From PWXP01 sp040772845 (GTDB lineage Bacteria > Planctomycetota > Planctomycetia > Pirellulales > Thermoguttaceae): 64,000 nucleotides of DNA. The notes under the pieces were generated by a model. That model was not told the DNA's origin and searched no databases. It saw nothing but the letters and a program-made list of their open reading frames with translations. Position 1 is the stretch's first letter. Every line of letters starts with the position of its first letter. The DNA lies in assembly GCA_040772845.1 (NCBI GenBank), contig JAXGXG010000001.1, positions 6,944,001-7,008,000 on the forward strand, read 5' to 3'. Both the position numbers and the translations under genes were made by a program. Shown here piece after piece: positions 1 to 6,873 of this stretch.

Positions 1-681
1 CTTTGGGAGATCATTCTGTGGGGTGGCCCGCTCATGATTCCCATTGCTCTCTGTTCCTTATTGCTGGTGGCCTTCGCCCTGGAGCGGGCCATCAGCCTGC
101 GACGCAGCCGCGTCATTCCCAAGCCGTTTACCAAACGATTCCTTCAGCAGCTTCGCGACGGTGAACTGGACCGGCAGCGAGCCTTGGAGTTGTGCAAGGA
201 GAACGGCAGCCCCGTGGCCGAGGTCTTTGCTGCCGCCGCACGAAAATGGGGGCGTGCTTCGGTTGAAGTGGAACAGGCGATTATCGATGCCGGCGAACGC
301 GCCACCAACGGACTACGGCGATACCTGCGAGTCTTGAATGGCATCGCTACCGTCGCGCCGCTGCTCGGATTGCTTGGGACCGTGGTGGGGATGATCCGGG
401 CGTTTAACGACATTGGGCACGCCGATGTGGGAGAACGCGCTCAAACCGTGGCGATCGGAATCAGCCAGGCCCTGCTAACAACAGCCGGGGGATTAACCGT
501 GGCCATTCCCGCTTTGATTTGCTACCTGTTCTTCGTCAGCCGGGTCGACCGGCTCATTATTGATATCGATGCAATGGGGCAAGAAGTTGTGGGCGTCATT
601 GCCGCAGATGAGCCGGCTGGCCGCAAATCGGCCAGTTCGGCTACGTCGCGTCGGAGCAATCGCCAGGAACCATCCGCCTAG
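1..681 (+). CDS. exbB: MotA/TolQ/ExbB proton-channel protein, 5' end outside the window
   Basis: Inner-membrane proton-channel subunit that works with ExbD (next gene) to couple the proton gradient to envelope work. The frame is open from base 1, so the start codon lies upstream and the first ATG at 34 is internal: the residues before it already continue the first membrane segment. 226 residues are visible. Three hydrophobic segments can be seen: the edge segment (GGPLMIPIALCSLLLVAFAL), a second with the family-typical VAPLLGLLGTVVGMI, and a third with GGLTVAIPALICYLFF. The basic, Ser/Thr-rich C-terminus is ordinary. It is followed after 132 bp by exbD, giving the usual exbB-exbD order. Family assignment is secure; the substrate-specific partner is not evident. 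Confidence 0.93.
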   Translation, partial: LWEIILWGGPLMIPIALCSLLLVAFALERAISLRRSRVIPKPFTKRFLQQLRDGELDRQRALELCKENGSPVAEVFAAAARKWGRASVEVEQAIIDAGERATNGLRRYLRVLNGIATVAPLLGLLGTVVGMIRAFNDIGHADVGERAQTVAIGISQALLTTAGGLTVAIPALICYLFFVSRVDRLIIDIDAMGQEVVGVIAADEPAGRKSASSATSRRSNRQEPSA

Positions 682-813
682 AAGACCGAGAAAGGCCGCC
701 GCATCGGACTTGGATTGCTGAATCGTCCATCGCCGATGGCGTTTCGTTCCTTTCCTGCCCGTTTGGGCCGAATCACGAAACGATGATCCACTCCTGCACA
801 TACCAATACTACC

Positions 814-1233
814 ATGCCGCTGAAAACACATCTCGATGAACAGCCCAGCCTGAACCTGACGCCGATGATCGACATCGTCTTCCTGCTGATCATCTTCTTC
901 ATGGTGGGCACGAAGTTCTCCGAACTGGAGCGGAAGATCGGACTTCAGGTGCCTGAAGTGACCGATCACGGCGCCTTGACGGCCGCGCCGGAACGCAAAG
1001 TGATCAACATCTACCGCGACGGGAGGATTGAGCTGGACCAGCAGTTGGTCAGCCTCGGCGACCTGCGCGATAGGTTGGCGAAGGCCCGTAGTCAATATGC
1101 CGACCTTGGCGTTCTTGTTCGAGGCGATGGAAAAGGGCCGTATCAGAATGTCGCCGCCGTGTTGAATGCGTGTACGCAGGCCGGAATCCGGGATCTGAAC
1201 CTTTCGGTGCAGATTCAGCCTTCCGAAGACTAG
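814..1233 (+). CDS. exbD: ExbD/TolR family biopolymer transport protein
   Basis: 139 residues, the usual ExbD length. A short cytoplasmic N-terminus precedes a single membrane segment containing LTPMIDIVFLLIIFFMVGT (about residues 19-37), with the conserved membrane Asp of the family. The rest is a periplasmic domain ending in a conserved-looking GDGKGPYQNVAAVLNACTQ stretch. It forms the proton-driven motor with the upstream ExbB. The downstream gene begins 50 bp later and is probably co-transcribed. In canonical systems the motor energises TonB; no TonB is visible here, and the third gene of the cluster encodes something else. Confidence 0.95.
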   Translation: MPLKTHLDEQPSLNLTPMIDIVFLLIIFFMVGTKFSELERKIGLQVPEVTDHGALTAAPERKVINIYRDGRIELDQQLVSLGDLRDRLAKARSQYADLGVLVRGDGKGPYQNVAAVLNACTQAGIRDLNLSVQIQPSED

Positions 1234-1283
1234 CCGGCGCACTGCCGGCCCAGGTTTGGCAACGCGAACAAAGCAAGAGAATC

Positions 1284-3365
1284 ATGCGACTCGACCGCCT
1301 ATTGGAAATCCTGACCGGTACCGAACTTGTGGTCGGCCTGTTGTGGGCCGGGTTGGCCGCATTCACGGTGACGGTTCTGGTCCTCATGCGCACACGCTGG
1401 GGGCAGTCGCAACCGTTGCGCAAATGCCTTGTCCTTTCCATCCTTGCACATTTGCTGTTCATGGGGTACGCCACCACCGTCGAGATCGTTACCTCGTCGC
1501 CTGCCCCGCGTGAGCCGGAAATGCAGGTTTCCTTTGTCGAGGGGCAGGAAGAAGAGCTGGCAGGCGAGCCTTCCAAGAACGCGAAGCCCCGACCTTGGGA
1601 GACTTTTGCCCACGATGAAGTCACCCAGCCGAAGACCGAGGACTCCTTACGCGAGGAATCGGCAATGCCGGTCGAACCGGAACGGGAATCGCTTGCGAAA
1701 GAGTCGGAACTGCCAGGCGATGTTGCGACGGACCATGTCGCCATGATCGACGCGAGAGAGCCGGAACCGGAGTTGCCGCAACCGGAAGAAGCAACTGGAA
1801 TGACCGATGCGGGACAGGATCCGGAGAAGATCGATGCTTCGGCGCCGCAACGCCGCACTGCCGTACGTCTTACGGTTCCGTCACGCCGGGAACCGCAACG
1901 GCAGGTGGCCGTTGCCACAAAGCCGGAGGCGCCGCAGCAGATTGCGGAACCGGGAGTCCCGGCCGCACTTACCGAACAGAGGCTACCCTTGCCGGAGCTC
2001 GACGAGACACGGTCGACACCGGATCCTGCAGAGGCGCTTGCCGGGGTGATCGATCGGATTACCGGGCCACCGCGATTGAGAACGGCGGCCGCCGACGTGG
2101 CCTATCTTCCGGAGGATGCGCCGGGTAGCACCGATCGAACTCCGTCGGGTGGAGAATCGGGGCCGGCAGGCATTTCCGATCGCACCGGACACGACAAGGT
2201 CGGCGAACGTGCAGCAGGGCAGAGTCTGCCGGGGCAGGACCAGGCAGATGTCGTGGTGGCTGGGCGGCCGCCCGGCGATATGCCCGACATGTATCGGTTA
2301 CGTGTTGCTCCTGACCGGCAAACGCAGGCGGAACGCCGAGGTGCTTCGGCTGAAAGCGAGGCTGCCGTGAAGGCGGCGCTCCGGTGGTTGGGCTCCACCC
2401 AGCGCGCGGACGGTCGCTGGATGCCGGCGCAGTTTGGTGGCGGGACCGAACGCCAGGTGGCTGGCCGCGACCGGCAGGCAGCCGGAAGTCAAGCCGACAT
2501 GGGGGTGAGTGGCTTGGCGCTTCTGGCATTCCTCGGTTCCGGCAATTCCCATCGCGAGGGGGAATATCAAGATAACGTGCGACGCGGTTTGGAATTCCTG
2601 CTGCGCAACCAGCGCGCTGACGGAAATCTTGACGGTTCGGCAACGCCATTCGCTCGCATGTACTGCCACGCGATGGCCGGTTTAGCTCTGGCAGAAGCCT
2701 ATAGCATGACGTCGGATGAGCGACTCCGAGAGCCGGTGCGAAGGGCTGTCCAGTATGCCGTCAATGCGCAGAACAAGACCTCCGGCGGTTGGCGCTATCT
2801 GCCGGGTGATCCGGGCGATACGAGCCTTCTCGGCTGGCAGCTTATGCTTCTGAAGAGCGCTGAGCTTGCTGGGATCGACACGCCGTTGAATACGCGGAAT
2901 GGCATGATTCGCTATTTGCGCAGTGCGGCATCAGGCCAGCACGGCGGTCTTTCGTCCTACCGTCCTGGAGAACGGGTTTCCCGTCCCATGACCGCCGAAG
3001 CCCTTGTCTGCTGGCAGTTTCTTGGCATTCCCCGCAATCATCCCGCGAACAAAGAGGCGGCTGATTATATCATGGAAGAATTGCCCGGTTCCGGTGAAGT
3101 AAACCTGTACTACTGGTATTACGGCACGATGGGGATGTATCAGTTGGGAGGTGACTATTGGCGTCGTTGGAACGATGCGATGCAGACCGCCTTGGTCGAA
3201 TCGCAGCGGAAGGAAGGGGCCTTGGCGGGGTCGTGGGACTCGAATACCGTTTGGGGGGGGTATGGGGGTCGCATTTACACCACCGCAGTGGCAACGCTTA
3301 CCCTGGAGGTCTATTACCGGTTCTTACCGCTTTATTTGGAGGCGACGCCACGTGAGCAGCGGTAG
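1284..3365 (+). CDS. membrane-anchored protein with a prenyltransferase/squalene-oxidase-repeat (alpha/alpha-toroid) domain
   Basis: 693 residues from the ATG at 1284. The frame is open back to 1170, but that extension overlaps the end of exbD, whereas 1284 starts a clean hydrophobic N-terminus. About residues 8-80 contain two membrane segments (TELVVGLLWAGLAAFTVTVL and a second around LSILAHLLFMGYATTV). A long Glu/Pro/Arg-rich, probably disordered linker covers about 80-360. The C-terminal 330 residues carry repeats typical of the terpene-cyclase/prenyltransferase fold (ALRWLGSTQRADGRW, LEFLLRNQRADGNLDG, AQNKTSGGWRYLPGDPGDTS). Catalytic Asp motifs of real cyclases were not recognised, so a binding role is as likely as enzymatic activity. 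Its place after exbB-exbD suggests it is the motor's partner (inference). Confidence 0.8.
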   Translation: MRLDRLLEILTGTELVVGLLWAGLAAFTVTVLVLMRTRWGQSQPLRKCLVLSILAHLLFMGYATTVEIVTSSPAPREPEMQVSFVEGQEEELAGEPSKNAKPRPWETFAHDEVTQPKTEDSLREESAMPVEPERESLAKESELPGDVATDHVAMIDAREPEPELPQPEEATGMTDAGQDPEKIDASAPQRRTAVRLTVPSRREPQRQVAVATKPEAPQQIAEPGVPAALTEQRLPLPELDETRSTPDPAEALAGVIDRITGPPRLRTAAADVAYLPEDAPGSTDRTPSGGESGPAGISDRTGHDKVGERAAGQSLPGQDQADVVVAGRPPGDMPDMYRLRVAPDRQTQAERRGASAESEAAVKAALRWLGSTQRADGRWMPAQFGGGTERQVAGRDRQAAGSQADMGVSGLALLAFLGSGNSHREGEYQDNVRRGLEFLLRNQRADGNLDGSATPFARMYCHAMAGLALAEAYSMTSDERLREPVRRAVQYAVNAQNKTSGGWRYLPGDPGDTSLLGWQLMLLKSAELAGIDTPLNTRNGMIRYLRSAASGQHGGLSSYRPGERVSRPMTAEALVCWQFLGIPRNHPANKEAADYIMEELPGSGEVNLYYWYYGTMGMYQLGGDYWRRWNDAMQTALVESQRKEGALAGSWDSNTVWGGYGGRIYTTAVATLTLEVYYRFLPLYLEATPREQR

Positions 3366-3410
3366 AATGGATGCTCAGCCGGCTTCCTTGCTTCCATGGG
3401 CGGCGTTCTG

Positions 3411-3439
3411 TTGACGGCGGGCTCGGCCGCAGTTATACT
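3411..3439 (+). promoter_or_regulatory. candidate sigma70-type promoter P1 of the first tatA
   Basis: TTGACG at 3411-3416 and TATACT at 3434-3439 separated by 17 bp, a near-consensus arrangement in the gap after the prenyltransferase-fold gene. Transcription would run into the tatA gene starting at 3596. Sequence pattern only. Confidence 0.6.
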
Positions 3440-3464
3440 GAAATTTCAGCCGTGTGTGGTCTGT

Positions 3465-3492
3465 TTGACACGGTCCCCGACGCCTGTAGAAT
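3465..3492 (+). promoter_or_regulatory. candidate sigma70-type promoter P2 of the first tatA
   Basis: TTGACA at 3465-3470 and TAGAAT at 3487-3492 with a 16-bp spacer, 26 bp downstream of P1. Two tandem promoters would leave untranslated leaders of roughly 150 and 100 nt before the ATG at 3596. Sequence pattern only. Confidence 0.5.
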
Positions 3493-3595
3493 TGACTAGA
3501 TGGTGACGGGGGTGATCGAACGCCGCCAGTGCCGTTTCCGGCAAGTTGCCGGCGGATACGGCGTGCCTCCCACCAAGACTTGTGAGAATCCTGCC

Positions 3596-3841
3596 ATGCA
3601 ACCCCTGCTTGCGTATTTTGGAATGCCGGGCCCGCTTGAGATGATGATCATTGCGGGTATTGTCCTGTTGTTGTTCGGCAACCGGTTGCCAAGCGTCATG
3701 CGTTCGCTTGGGAAAGGGATTGTCGAATTCAAGAAGGGGGTGAAAGGGATTGAAGACGACATCGATTCGGCCGGTGATTCCGAACGAATCGCGAAGAACG
3801 ACACGGACGCGTCGAAAGAGAAGGAAACTGCTGCTCACTAG
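3596..3841 (+). CDS. tatA: Sec-independent translocase subunit TatA/E (first copy)
   Basis: 81 residues from the ATG at 3596. An upstream in-frame ATG at 3500 would add 32 residues of non-membrane sequence before the TatA fold and is unlikely. Residues about 10-30 form the single membrane helix with the family signature PLEMMIIAGIVLLLFGNRLP. An amphipathic helix follows (MRSLGKGIVEFKKGVKGIED), then an acidic/polar tail. TatA oligomerises to form the pore of the twin-arginine pathway that exports folded proteins. No tatB or tatC is present nearby. A second, similar copy begins 57 bp downstream with its own promoter-like sequence. Confidence 0.95.
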   Translation: MQPLLAYFGMPGPLEMMIIAGIVLLLFGNRLPSVMRSLGKGIVEFKKGVKGIEDDIDSAGDSERIAKNDTDASKEKETAAH

Positions 3842-3851
3842 CCGCCGGGAC

Positions 3852-3879
3852 TTGATGTTCTGACGGAATGTGTTATAAC
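3852..3879 (+). promoter_or_regulatory. candidate sigma70-type promoter of the second tatA
   Basis: TTGATG at 3852-3857 and TATAAC at 3874-3879 with a 16-bp spacer, 19 bp before the ATG at 3899. This would give the second tatA a very short leader and independent expression. Sequence pattern only. Confidence 0.5.
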
Positions 3880-3898
3880 CCATTTTTCAGGTCGAGCC

Positions 3899-4186
3899 AT
3901 GAACGTATTGTTCGCTTTTGGGTTTTCGCCCGGTCCCATGGAGATGCTCATTATCGGTGTGATCGCCGTGTTGCTGTTTGGCAAACGGTTGCCCGAAGTG
4001 GGGCGGTCGCTGGGCAAGGGGCTTATGGAGTTCAAAAAAGGCGTTCAAGGCATTGAGGATGAAGTCGATTCGGCCTCGCGCACGGCTTCGTCAACTTCGC
4101 ATGCAAGCGCCACAGTTGACGATCGCCAGGAGGCGACGGCGCCGAAGTTCGAGCCGCCTGCGAGTGAGCCTTCGGCCACTGCGTAG
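3899..4186 (+). CDS. tatA: Sec-independent translocase subunit TatA/E (second copy)
   Basis: 95 residues. The membrane helix (PMEMLIIGVIAVLLFGKRLP) and amphipathic helix (VGRSLGKGLMEFKKGVQGIE) match the upstream copy closely, so the pair looks like a tandem duplication. The C-terminal tail differs: it is longer and rich in Ala, Ser, Thr and Pro. Function as in the upstream copy, a pore-forming subunit of twin-arginine export. Divergent tails after a conserved fold suggest either functional specialisation (TatA-like against TatE-like) or relaxed constraint; the sequence alone cannot decide. Confidence 0.94.
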   Translation: MNVLFAFGFSPGPMEMLIIGVIAVLLFGKRLPEVGRSLGKGLMEFKKGVQGIEDEVDSASRTASSTSHASATVDDRQEATAPKFEPPASEPSATA

Positions 4187-4247
4187 GAAGCCGCAGCCTG
4201 CTTTGCTTGCGGCATAGGAGTCTGGTTGACATACGACGGAGAGTCAC

Positions 4248-4321
4248 GGGCGGCTAGCTCAGTTGGTTAGAGCGCCATCCTCACACGGTGGAAGTCGAAG
4301 GTTCGAGTCCTTTGCCGCCCA
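4248..4321 (+). tRNA. tRNA-Val (anticodon CAC)
   Basis: A 74-nt cloverleaf. Acceptor GGGCGGC (4248-4254) pairs with GCCGCCC (4314-4320), discriminator A at 4321. The anticodon stem CCATC/GGTGG frames the loop CTCACAC, with anticodon CAC at 4282-4284. The T stem is GAAGG/CCTTT around TTCGAGT. No CCA is encoded. The gene is chimeric: from about 4275 the 3' part was supplied by the integrated element, while the original chromosomal 3' part lies displaced at 12093-12139. Both versions fold correctly. Confidence 0.96.
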
Positions 4322-5983
4322 TTCCAAAGACTCGTTGACATGCGTTGTCAGCGAGTCTTTTCTCTTGACGTGGTAAGCACTTACGTCAACCGTATCGGTT
4401 CCATGCCCACTCTTGGCGTTTGCGGCAATTTGGTCCATGATTGACTCTAGTGTACAAGCATTGCCTAAAGTTGGTGCAAGCTTTGGTGCAAGCTTTGGTG
4501 CAAGCAAACTCAGGGCGTCATCCGTCCCCGTTGCCCGCAGTGTACCGGCTTCGGCTTGCGGCCCGGCATCGAGTGGCAGCGACGGTAATGCTTCCACAGC
4601 CCCGGCGACGTCGAGCAGCTTCGGATCGGTGTAGACGTTCATGGTCAAGTCGAGTGTCGAATGACGCATAGCGGCTTGTGCCGTGCGAGGTGCTACCCCG
4701 GCGACAGAAAGCAGTGTGCCGTAGGTGTGCCGTATGGCGTGAACGTCGATAGTCCGGCCCCGTTCGTCCCGCTTCGGTATGCCGGCTAGCGTCAGGTCAC
4801 GGTCCAGAATGCGAACCAGTCCAGCAGGCACGGTGAACAGCGGCGTATCCCAAGGCAGCCCGTAACAGCCCCTAGAATCGCTTGTGTTGCATTTCTCGGC
4901 ATTCCGGGTGTTACGGTCGAATGGAACCGTTGCGGCGTCGTTCGCGGCTTTCTCGGCCTTGCCCCGCAGCCATGCACGCAGATCGGCGACAAGATCAGCC
5001 CGCAGCGGTATCGTGTTCCCTTCGCGGTTCTTTTCGTGGGCGGCATCCAGTTGGATATGCGGAACCGGCCCGTCAAGTTCCAATTGTCCGACAGTAACCG
5101 CAGCCAGTTCACCCTTGCGAAGTCCCGTCAGCACCATTGTCTTGTAGATCAAAGCCCGTTCCCAGCCGAGCCGTTCCAGCTTGCGGCGAGTCTCGGCCCG
5201 CAGATTGCAGGCCACTTCGCCTTTACGCGGTCCCCGGCGGATCGTTGCCCTATCAATGAGCGGCCGGCGACGGGCGACGTCGAGCAGTCGGCGTAACTCG
5301 GCTTCGGTGAGTGAGCGGCGAGTGCGGCGGCGGTCGGCCTTTTCGTCGGCCTTGGGTACATGGGCGAACGGGTTCGTTGACAGCCGGCCCGTCCGAACAC
5401 ACCAGTTGGCGAACGCTACCCAGCCTGAACGGTACTGGTTCGCAGTGCCGGCGGCCATGCCTTTGCCCCGTTGTTCGTTCAGCCACTTTTCCAAAGTCGT
5501 GCCGTCCAAGTCGCCCAGCCGGTTCCAACCGCACTCGGCACTTACCCGGCGAAGTTGCGAACGGGTATCATTCACCCGGCGAGACAGTCCCCGTGCTATC
5601 TGGTGGTCAATGAACGCGGTGGTGTGTCCGTCGAGCGGTGTTTGCTGGTGGTCAATCGTCCTATCTTCGGCCGGCGTCAGTATCAGCCCCTTCACCTTCT
5701 CGGCCCGCTTTTCCAGGTCAGTCAGTCGAGAACGGGCAGCTTGTTCGTCGCGGCAGCCTGTCGCCACTTCGCGGACGATACCTTCCCCGTCGCGGTACTT
5801 GGCGGTGAACGTCTTGGCGATAATGACAATGCGGTCGGTCCCGTCCTTGCCGACAGTGAGCGGTGCCGTTCGTCGTTTTCCTTGCTTGTCTCGCCATTCG
5901 GCAAGCCGTTCACCCTTACGAACGATCACTTTCGCCCCGGCGGGCATCGGCTTGGTGAATGTCTTTCTGAATACGGTCCCCAT
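4259..5983 (-). CDS. int: tyrosine recombinase / integrase whose 3' end overlaps the tRNA attachment site
   Basis: 574 residues. It catalyses site-specific integration and excision at tRNA-Val. An N-terminal arm and SAM-like core-binding domain (about residues 110-205) precede the catalytic domain. Catalytic residues visible are R289 (TGLRKGEL), H415 and R418 (HAIRHTYG), H441 (RHSTLDL) and Y451 (MNVYTD). The last residues, from about WAAKDSNLRLPPCEDG, are read from antisense tRNA sequence, and the stop falls in the D-arm region. In the excised circle the frame would instead continue from R563 into 12115-11840, giving about 653 residues. The XRE regulator lies 33 bp upstream on the same strand and is probably co-transcribed. 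Confidence 0.92.
   Translation of the reverse strand: MGTVFRKTFTKPMPAGAKVIVRKGERLAEWRDKQGKRRTAPLTVGKDGTDRIVIIAKTFTAKYRDGEGIVREVATGCRDEQAARSRLTDLEKRAEKVKGLILTPAEDRTIDHQQTPLDGHTTAFIDHQIARGLSRRVNDTRSQLRRVSAECGWNRLGDLDGTTLEKWLNEQRGKGMAAGTANQYRSGWVAFANWCVRTGRLSTNPFAHVPKADEKADRRRTRRSLTEAELRRLLDVARRRPLIDRATIRRGPRKGEVACNLRAETRRKLERLGWERALIYKTMVLTGLRKGELAAVTVGQLELDGPVPHIQLDAAHEKNREGNTIPLRADLVADLRAWLRGKAEKAANDAATVPFDRNTRNAEKCNTSDSRGCYGLPWDTPLFTVPAGLVRILDRDLTLAGIPKRDERGRTIDVHAIRHTYGTLLSVAGVAPRTAQAAMRHSTLDLTMNVYTDPKLLDVAGAVEALPSLPLDAGPQAEAGTLRATGTDDALSLLAPKLAPKLAPTLGNACTLESIMDQIAANAKSGHGTDTVDVSAYHVKRKDSLTTHVNESLEWAAKDSNLRLPPCEDGALTN
4275..4297 (+). repeat. left attachment core (attL) inside tRNA-Val
   Basis: This 23-bp segment spans the anticodon arm of the tRNA and is repeated exactly at 12093-12115. 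It also encodes, on the opposite strand, residues RLPPCED plus two bases of the next codon of the integrase. Past the core the two copies differ in only two T-stem dinucleotides before converging again, so identity between the ends continues imperfectly to the end of the tRNA. Confidence 0.9.
4326..4361 (+). terminator. hairpin terminator after tRNA-Val (element-supplied)
   Basis: AAAGACTCG (4326-4334) pairs with CGAGTCTTT (4352-4360). The stem continues through a T-G wobble into TGACA/TGTCA around a 5-base loop, and a T-rich run follows (TTTTCTCTT). It lies 5 bp after the tRNA and is inside the integrase reading frame on the other strand. Because it is right of the core, it came with the element. 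Confidence 0.7.
4471..4506. repeat. 12-bp tandem triplication inside the integrase gene
   Basis: Three consecutive copies of a 12-bp unit beginning ttggtgcaagc, the last with one change. It encodes a short repeated K-L-A-P linker in the tail of the integrase, downstream of catalytic Y451. It looks like slippage in a tolerant linker. Confidence 0.8.
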
Positions 5984-6016
5984 GTCGAATCCCCTTCGCT
6001 TTGTCCGGCCCGTTCG

Positions 6017-6304
6017 TCAACGGGTACGGCGTTTGGTGGTTCGCTTCCTCTTCGCCAACGTCGGACGTGCCAGGTTTGCCGGCGTCGGTTCAGGCGGCGT
6101 GGCGTCCGGATCGGGCGACAGTTGCAGCCCGAGCAATTCGGCCAGCGCGTCGGCACTCGAAAGCCGCAGCCCCCCGTCGCCCGCCATGAACCGGCTTACG
6201 GTAGCTTCGTCAATACCGGCTTGTTGGGCGAGCCGGTAGCGAGTCAGCCCGCAGTCCCGCACGGCGCGGCGTAGTGTGTCAGTAAGTGTCGGCTTCTTGC
6301 TCAT
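6017..6304 (-). CDS. XRE-family helix-turn-helix regulator
   Basis: 95 residues. Residues about 8-58 form a Cro/CI-type HTH (LRRAVRDCGLTRYRLAQQAG and IDEATVSRFMAGDGGL). A Pro-rich stretch and a very basic C-terminus (KRKRTTKRRTR) follow. It probably represses or tunes the element's own promoters. It is the gene just before the integrase (33-bp gap), so it likely controls integration. Its upstream region (6305-6489) holds two overlapping palindromes and a pair of direct repeats that are plausible operators. The start is the first ATG; no alternative was evident. Confidence 0.8.
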   Translation of the reverse strand: MSKKPTLTDTLRRAVRDCGLTRYRLAQQAGIDEATVSRFMAGDGGLRLSSADALAELLGLQLSPDPDATPPEPTPANLARPTLAKRKRTTKRRTR

Positions 6305-6383
6305 ACTTGCATTATCCCGGTTATTGTCAGAAAGTCAACCGCGGCGTCGGCAATTCTTGCGGCGCGCTCTCATTCTCACAAGC

Positions 6384-6415
6384 GGATATGTCGTTGCATA
6401 TCCCTTAATGGGATA
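6384..6415. promoter_or_regulatory. overlapping palindromes upstream of the XRE/integrase genes
   Basis: GGATATG (6384-6390) and CATATCC (6397-6403) form one inverted repeat. TATCCC (6399-6404) and GGGATA (6410-6415) form a second that shares bases with it, so only one hairpin could form at a time. The position, 80-110 bp before the XRE start, fits an operator or part of a replication origin. No direct evidence separates these. Confidence 0.45.
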
Positions 6416-6419
6416 GGGA

Positions 6420-6508
6420 GCGCCCGCGCTACCAGTAACGGGCGCGAAATGTTCCTTGCCGCTTGGGGGGTTTGTTGCGCCCATGTTCCTTATCGCTTGG
6501 GGGGTTTG
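6420..6508. repeat. GC stem-loop and two 26-bp direct repeats
   Basis: A stem-loop GCGCCCG/CGGGCGC (6420-6426, 6439-6445) is followed by two 26-bp direct repeats at 6449-6474 and 6483-6508. They differ at two positions and are spaced 34 bp start to start. The second copy covers the stop codon of the HTH gene ending at 6490. Repeats of this kind next to a replication-type gene could be iterons; they could also be regulatory or a local duplication. Confidence 0.6.
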
Positions 6509-6873
6509 GTTCTCGTTGGAATCAGCGGGTGAACCCGGTACGCGGAAGCACCCCGGCGCAGGCTACCACGTCGGGCGACGGTCAACAAGCCGGCGTCAAC
6601 CAGCTTGGCTATCGCCCGCTTGACGGTCCCCCGGTGAACCCCGATCCGGCGGGCAATGTCGGCTTGTGCCGTCGCGGCAACCCCGTCCCTCTTTGTGTCT
6701 CGCCACAGCGACAACCACGTAAGGCATTCAGCCCGTCCAAGGTGTTGAGCCGAGAAGTCGAGAAAGGCATTCACCACGGCGAACCGATCCCCAGCCTTGC
6801 CCTTCGTGTTGCGTTGCCTCCCGGCAGTCGCAGCAGTGGGCGACATTGCCGGCGGGTCATTGAGTCGCGTCAT
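6490..6873 (-). CDS. helix-turn-helix protein, replication-associated
   Basis: 127 residues. The central and C-terminal part is a winged-helix/HTH domain: LTWLSLWRDTKRDGVAATAQ, then ADIARRIGVHRGTVKRAIAK, then LVDAGLLTVARRG. This resembles the DNA-binding domains of plasmid replication initiators and MarR/GntR-type regulators. Its start overlaps the stop of the upstream helicase gene by 4 bp (ATGA), so the two are translationally coupled. Direct repeats at its 3' end could be its binding sites (inference). It could be the initiator that loads the helicase, or a regulator of the replication operon. Confidence 0.7.
   Translation of the reverse strand: MTRLNDPPAMSPTAATAGRQRNTKGKAGDRFAVVNAFLDFSAQHLGRAECLTWLSLWRDTKRDGVAATAQADIARRIGVHRGTVKRAIAKLVDAGLLTVARRGSLRRGASAYRVHPLIPTRTKPPKR

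Noticed and set aside
493..1242. Long minus-strand open frame opposite exbB/exbD
   Set aside because: High-GC shadow of the real genes on the other strand; its peptide has no membrane or domain pattern and it lacks a ribosome site.
4226..4231. TTGACA just before tRNA-Val as a -35 element
   Set aside because: A -10 at normal spacing would fall inside the tRNA gene, so it cannot be its promoter in the usual way.
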